Origin: Rhodospirillaceae bacterium
GTDB taxonomy: Bacteria; Pseudomonadota; Alphaproteobacteria; MPNO01; UBA2964
DNA: 64,000 nucleotides
Direction: 5' to 3'
Assembly (NCBI GenBank): GCA_002720855.1
Contig: PBIN01000014.1
Coordinates: 841,619 to 905,618 of the forward strand
Shown: in pieces, positions 63,611 to 64,000 of the stretch
How the letters are laid out: each line of letters starts with the position of its first letter
Numbering within the stretch: position 1 is the first letter of the stretch
The notes under the pieces: generated by a model
What the model was told of the DNA's origin: nothing
The model's input: the letters and a program-made list of their open reading frames with translations, nothing else
Databases searched by the model: none
Translations under genes and position numbers: made by a program

Positions 63611-64000
63611 CGGACAAGACGCTCAGCCGGCAGCTTTACAGTAACCTTCGTGCCTTTTTCGGGGCCCTTGGTCATGCTAGAGAGTGTGAGTTGCCCGCCA
63701 TGAAGTTCAACAAGCGCTTTCGTCAGGGATAGACCCAGGCCAGTGCCTTCAAATTTTCTGTCTAACCCTGAATGTGCCTGTTTGAAGGGTTCCAGCACAT
63801 CCTGAATCTCATCTTCAGGAATGCCGATTCCAGTGTCTGTCACGGAAAGCAGAATGCCTCCGTCTTCCGCCCATTGCACGTCGGTTGTTACGGTCCCACC
63901 GGGATCTGAAAACTTCACAGCATTGCTCAGCAAATTGATAATGACCTGACGGATTTTTCTGGAGTCTGCAGATAGGACAACCGGCTCTACAGGTAGGTTG
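63607..64000 (-). CDS. Sensor histidine kinase, C-terminal ATPase domain (5' end outside window)
   Basis: The last 130 or so residues of a histidine kinase are present and the frame runs off the right edge. The HATPase_c boxes are complete: N box IRQVIINLLSNAVKFS, G1 SVTDTGIGIPEDEI, F box EPFKQAHSGLDRKFEG and G2 GTGLGLSLTKALVELHGG. The sensory and phosphoacceptor parts are not visible. It is convergent with the UbiD-type gene, with a four-base overlap. Confidence 0.94.
   Translation of the reverse strand, partial: NLPVEPVVLSADSRKIRQVIINLLSNAVKFSDPGGTVTTDVQWAEDGGILLSVTDTGIGIPEDEIQDVLEPFKQAHSGLDRKFEGTGLGLSLTKALVELHGGQLTLSSMTKGPEKGTKVTVKLPAERLVR

Overview
The window is an alphaproteobacterial chromosome segment of moderate GC content. 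It has several group markers: a CcrM-type GANTC methyltransferase beside rnhB; the aa3 oxidase assembly order ctaB, small membrane protein, ctaG, ctaE, DUF983, SURF1; an ATP synthase Fo operon with both b and b' subunits; the blocks ispH-thrB-rnhA and smc-dsbA-DUF721-mutY; and proteins carrying a PodJ-type N-terminal motif. A Rhodospirillales- or Sneathiellales-like lineage is plausible but not proven. No rRNA, CRISPR array, prophage or intact insertion sequence was seen. The only tRNA seen is tRNA-Gln(TTG).

Layout. 0-3.8 kb: cytochrome oxidase assembly, then a DMT exporter. 3.7-9.9 kb: nicotinate phosphoribosyltransferase, M32 carboxypeptidase, thrC, M16 peptidase, YqgE. 10-16.5 kb: DsbD/ScsB, peroxiredoxin, a cyclase remnant, a PAS protein, and the ispH-thrB-rnhA-methyltransferase operon. 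16.8-24.2 kb: a lipoprotein, the Fo operon, SMC and a DsbA-like oxidoreductase. 24.3-30.5 kb: DUF721, MutY, CcrM, RNase HII, a cation/proton antiporter and a radical SAM protein. 30.5-40.9 kb: two sugar-nucleotide-type transferases, MoaB, lytic transglycosylase, bactofilin, M23 protein, uracil-DNA glycosylase, ETF-ubiquinone oxidoreductase, TPR lipoprotein and IspE. 40.9-43.9 kb: three genes sharing a PodJ-like N-terminal motif, one broken and one with a tyrosine/glutamine-rich repeat. 44-48.7 kb: tRNA-Gln, TusA-like protein, a fused betaine-type ABC transporter, an E. coli-type aspartate carbamoyltransferase and a hydrolase.

From about 48.7 kb the content becomes accessory: an orphan tricarboxylate-type binding protein, a dehydrogenase-VOC-RidA operon, a structured 615-bp intergenic region, two translationally coupled MFS transporters, a 1256-residue fusion, then a GMC oxidoreductase and a UbiD-type decarboxylase. 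The fusion joins two tandem reductive-dehalogenase-like modules, only the second with iron-sulfur cysteines, to a complete acyl-CoA/AMP ligase. I know of no described protein with this architecture. Together with the importers, GMC oxidoreductase and UbiD it suggests uptake and reductive, CoA-linked breakdown of a carboxylic acid, perhaps halogenated or aromatic. That pathway is inference. The window ends inside a histidine kinase.

Other points of interest are six GANTC sites in 106 bp upstream of ccrM, a leader shared by ccrM and the radical SAM gene, and a 252-bp segment bounded by 12-bp inverted repeats.
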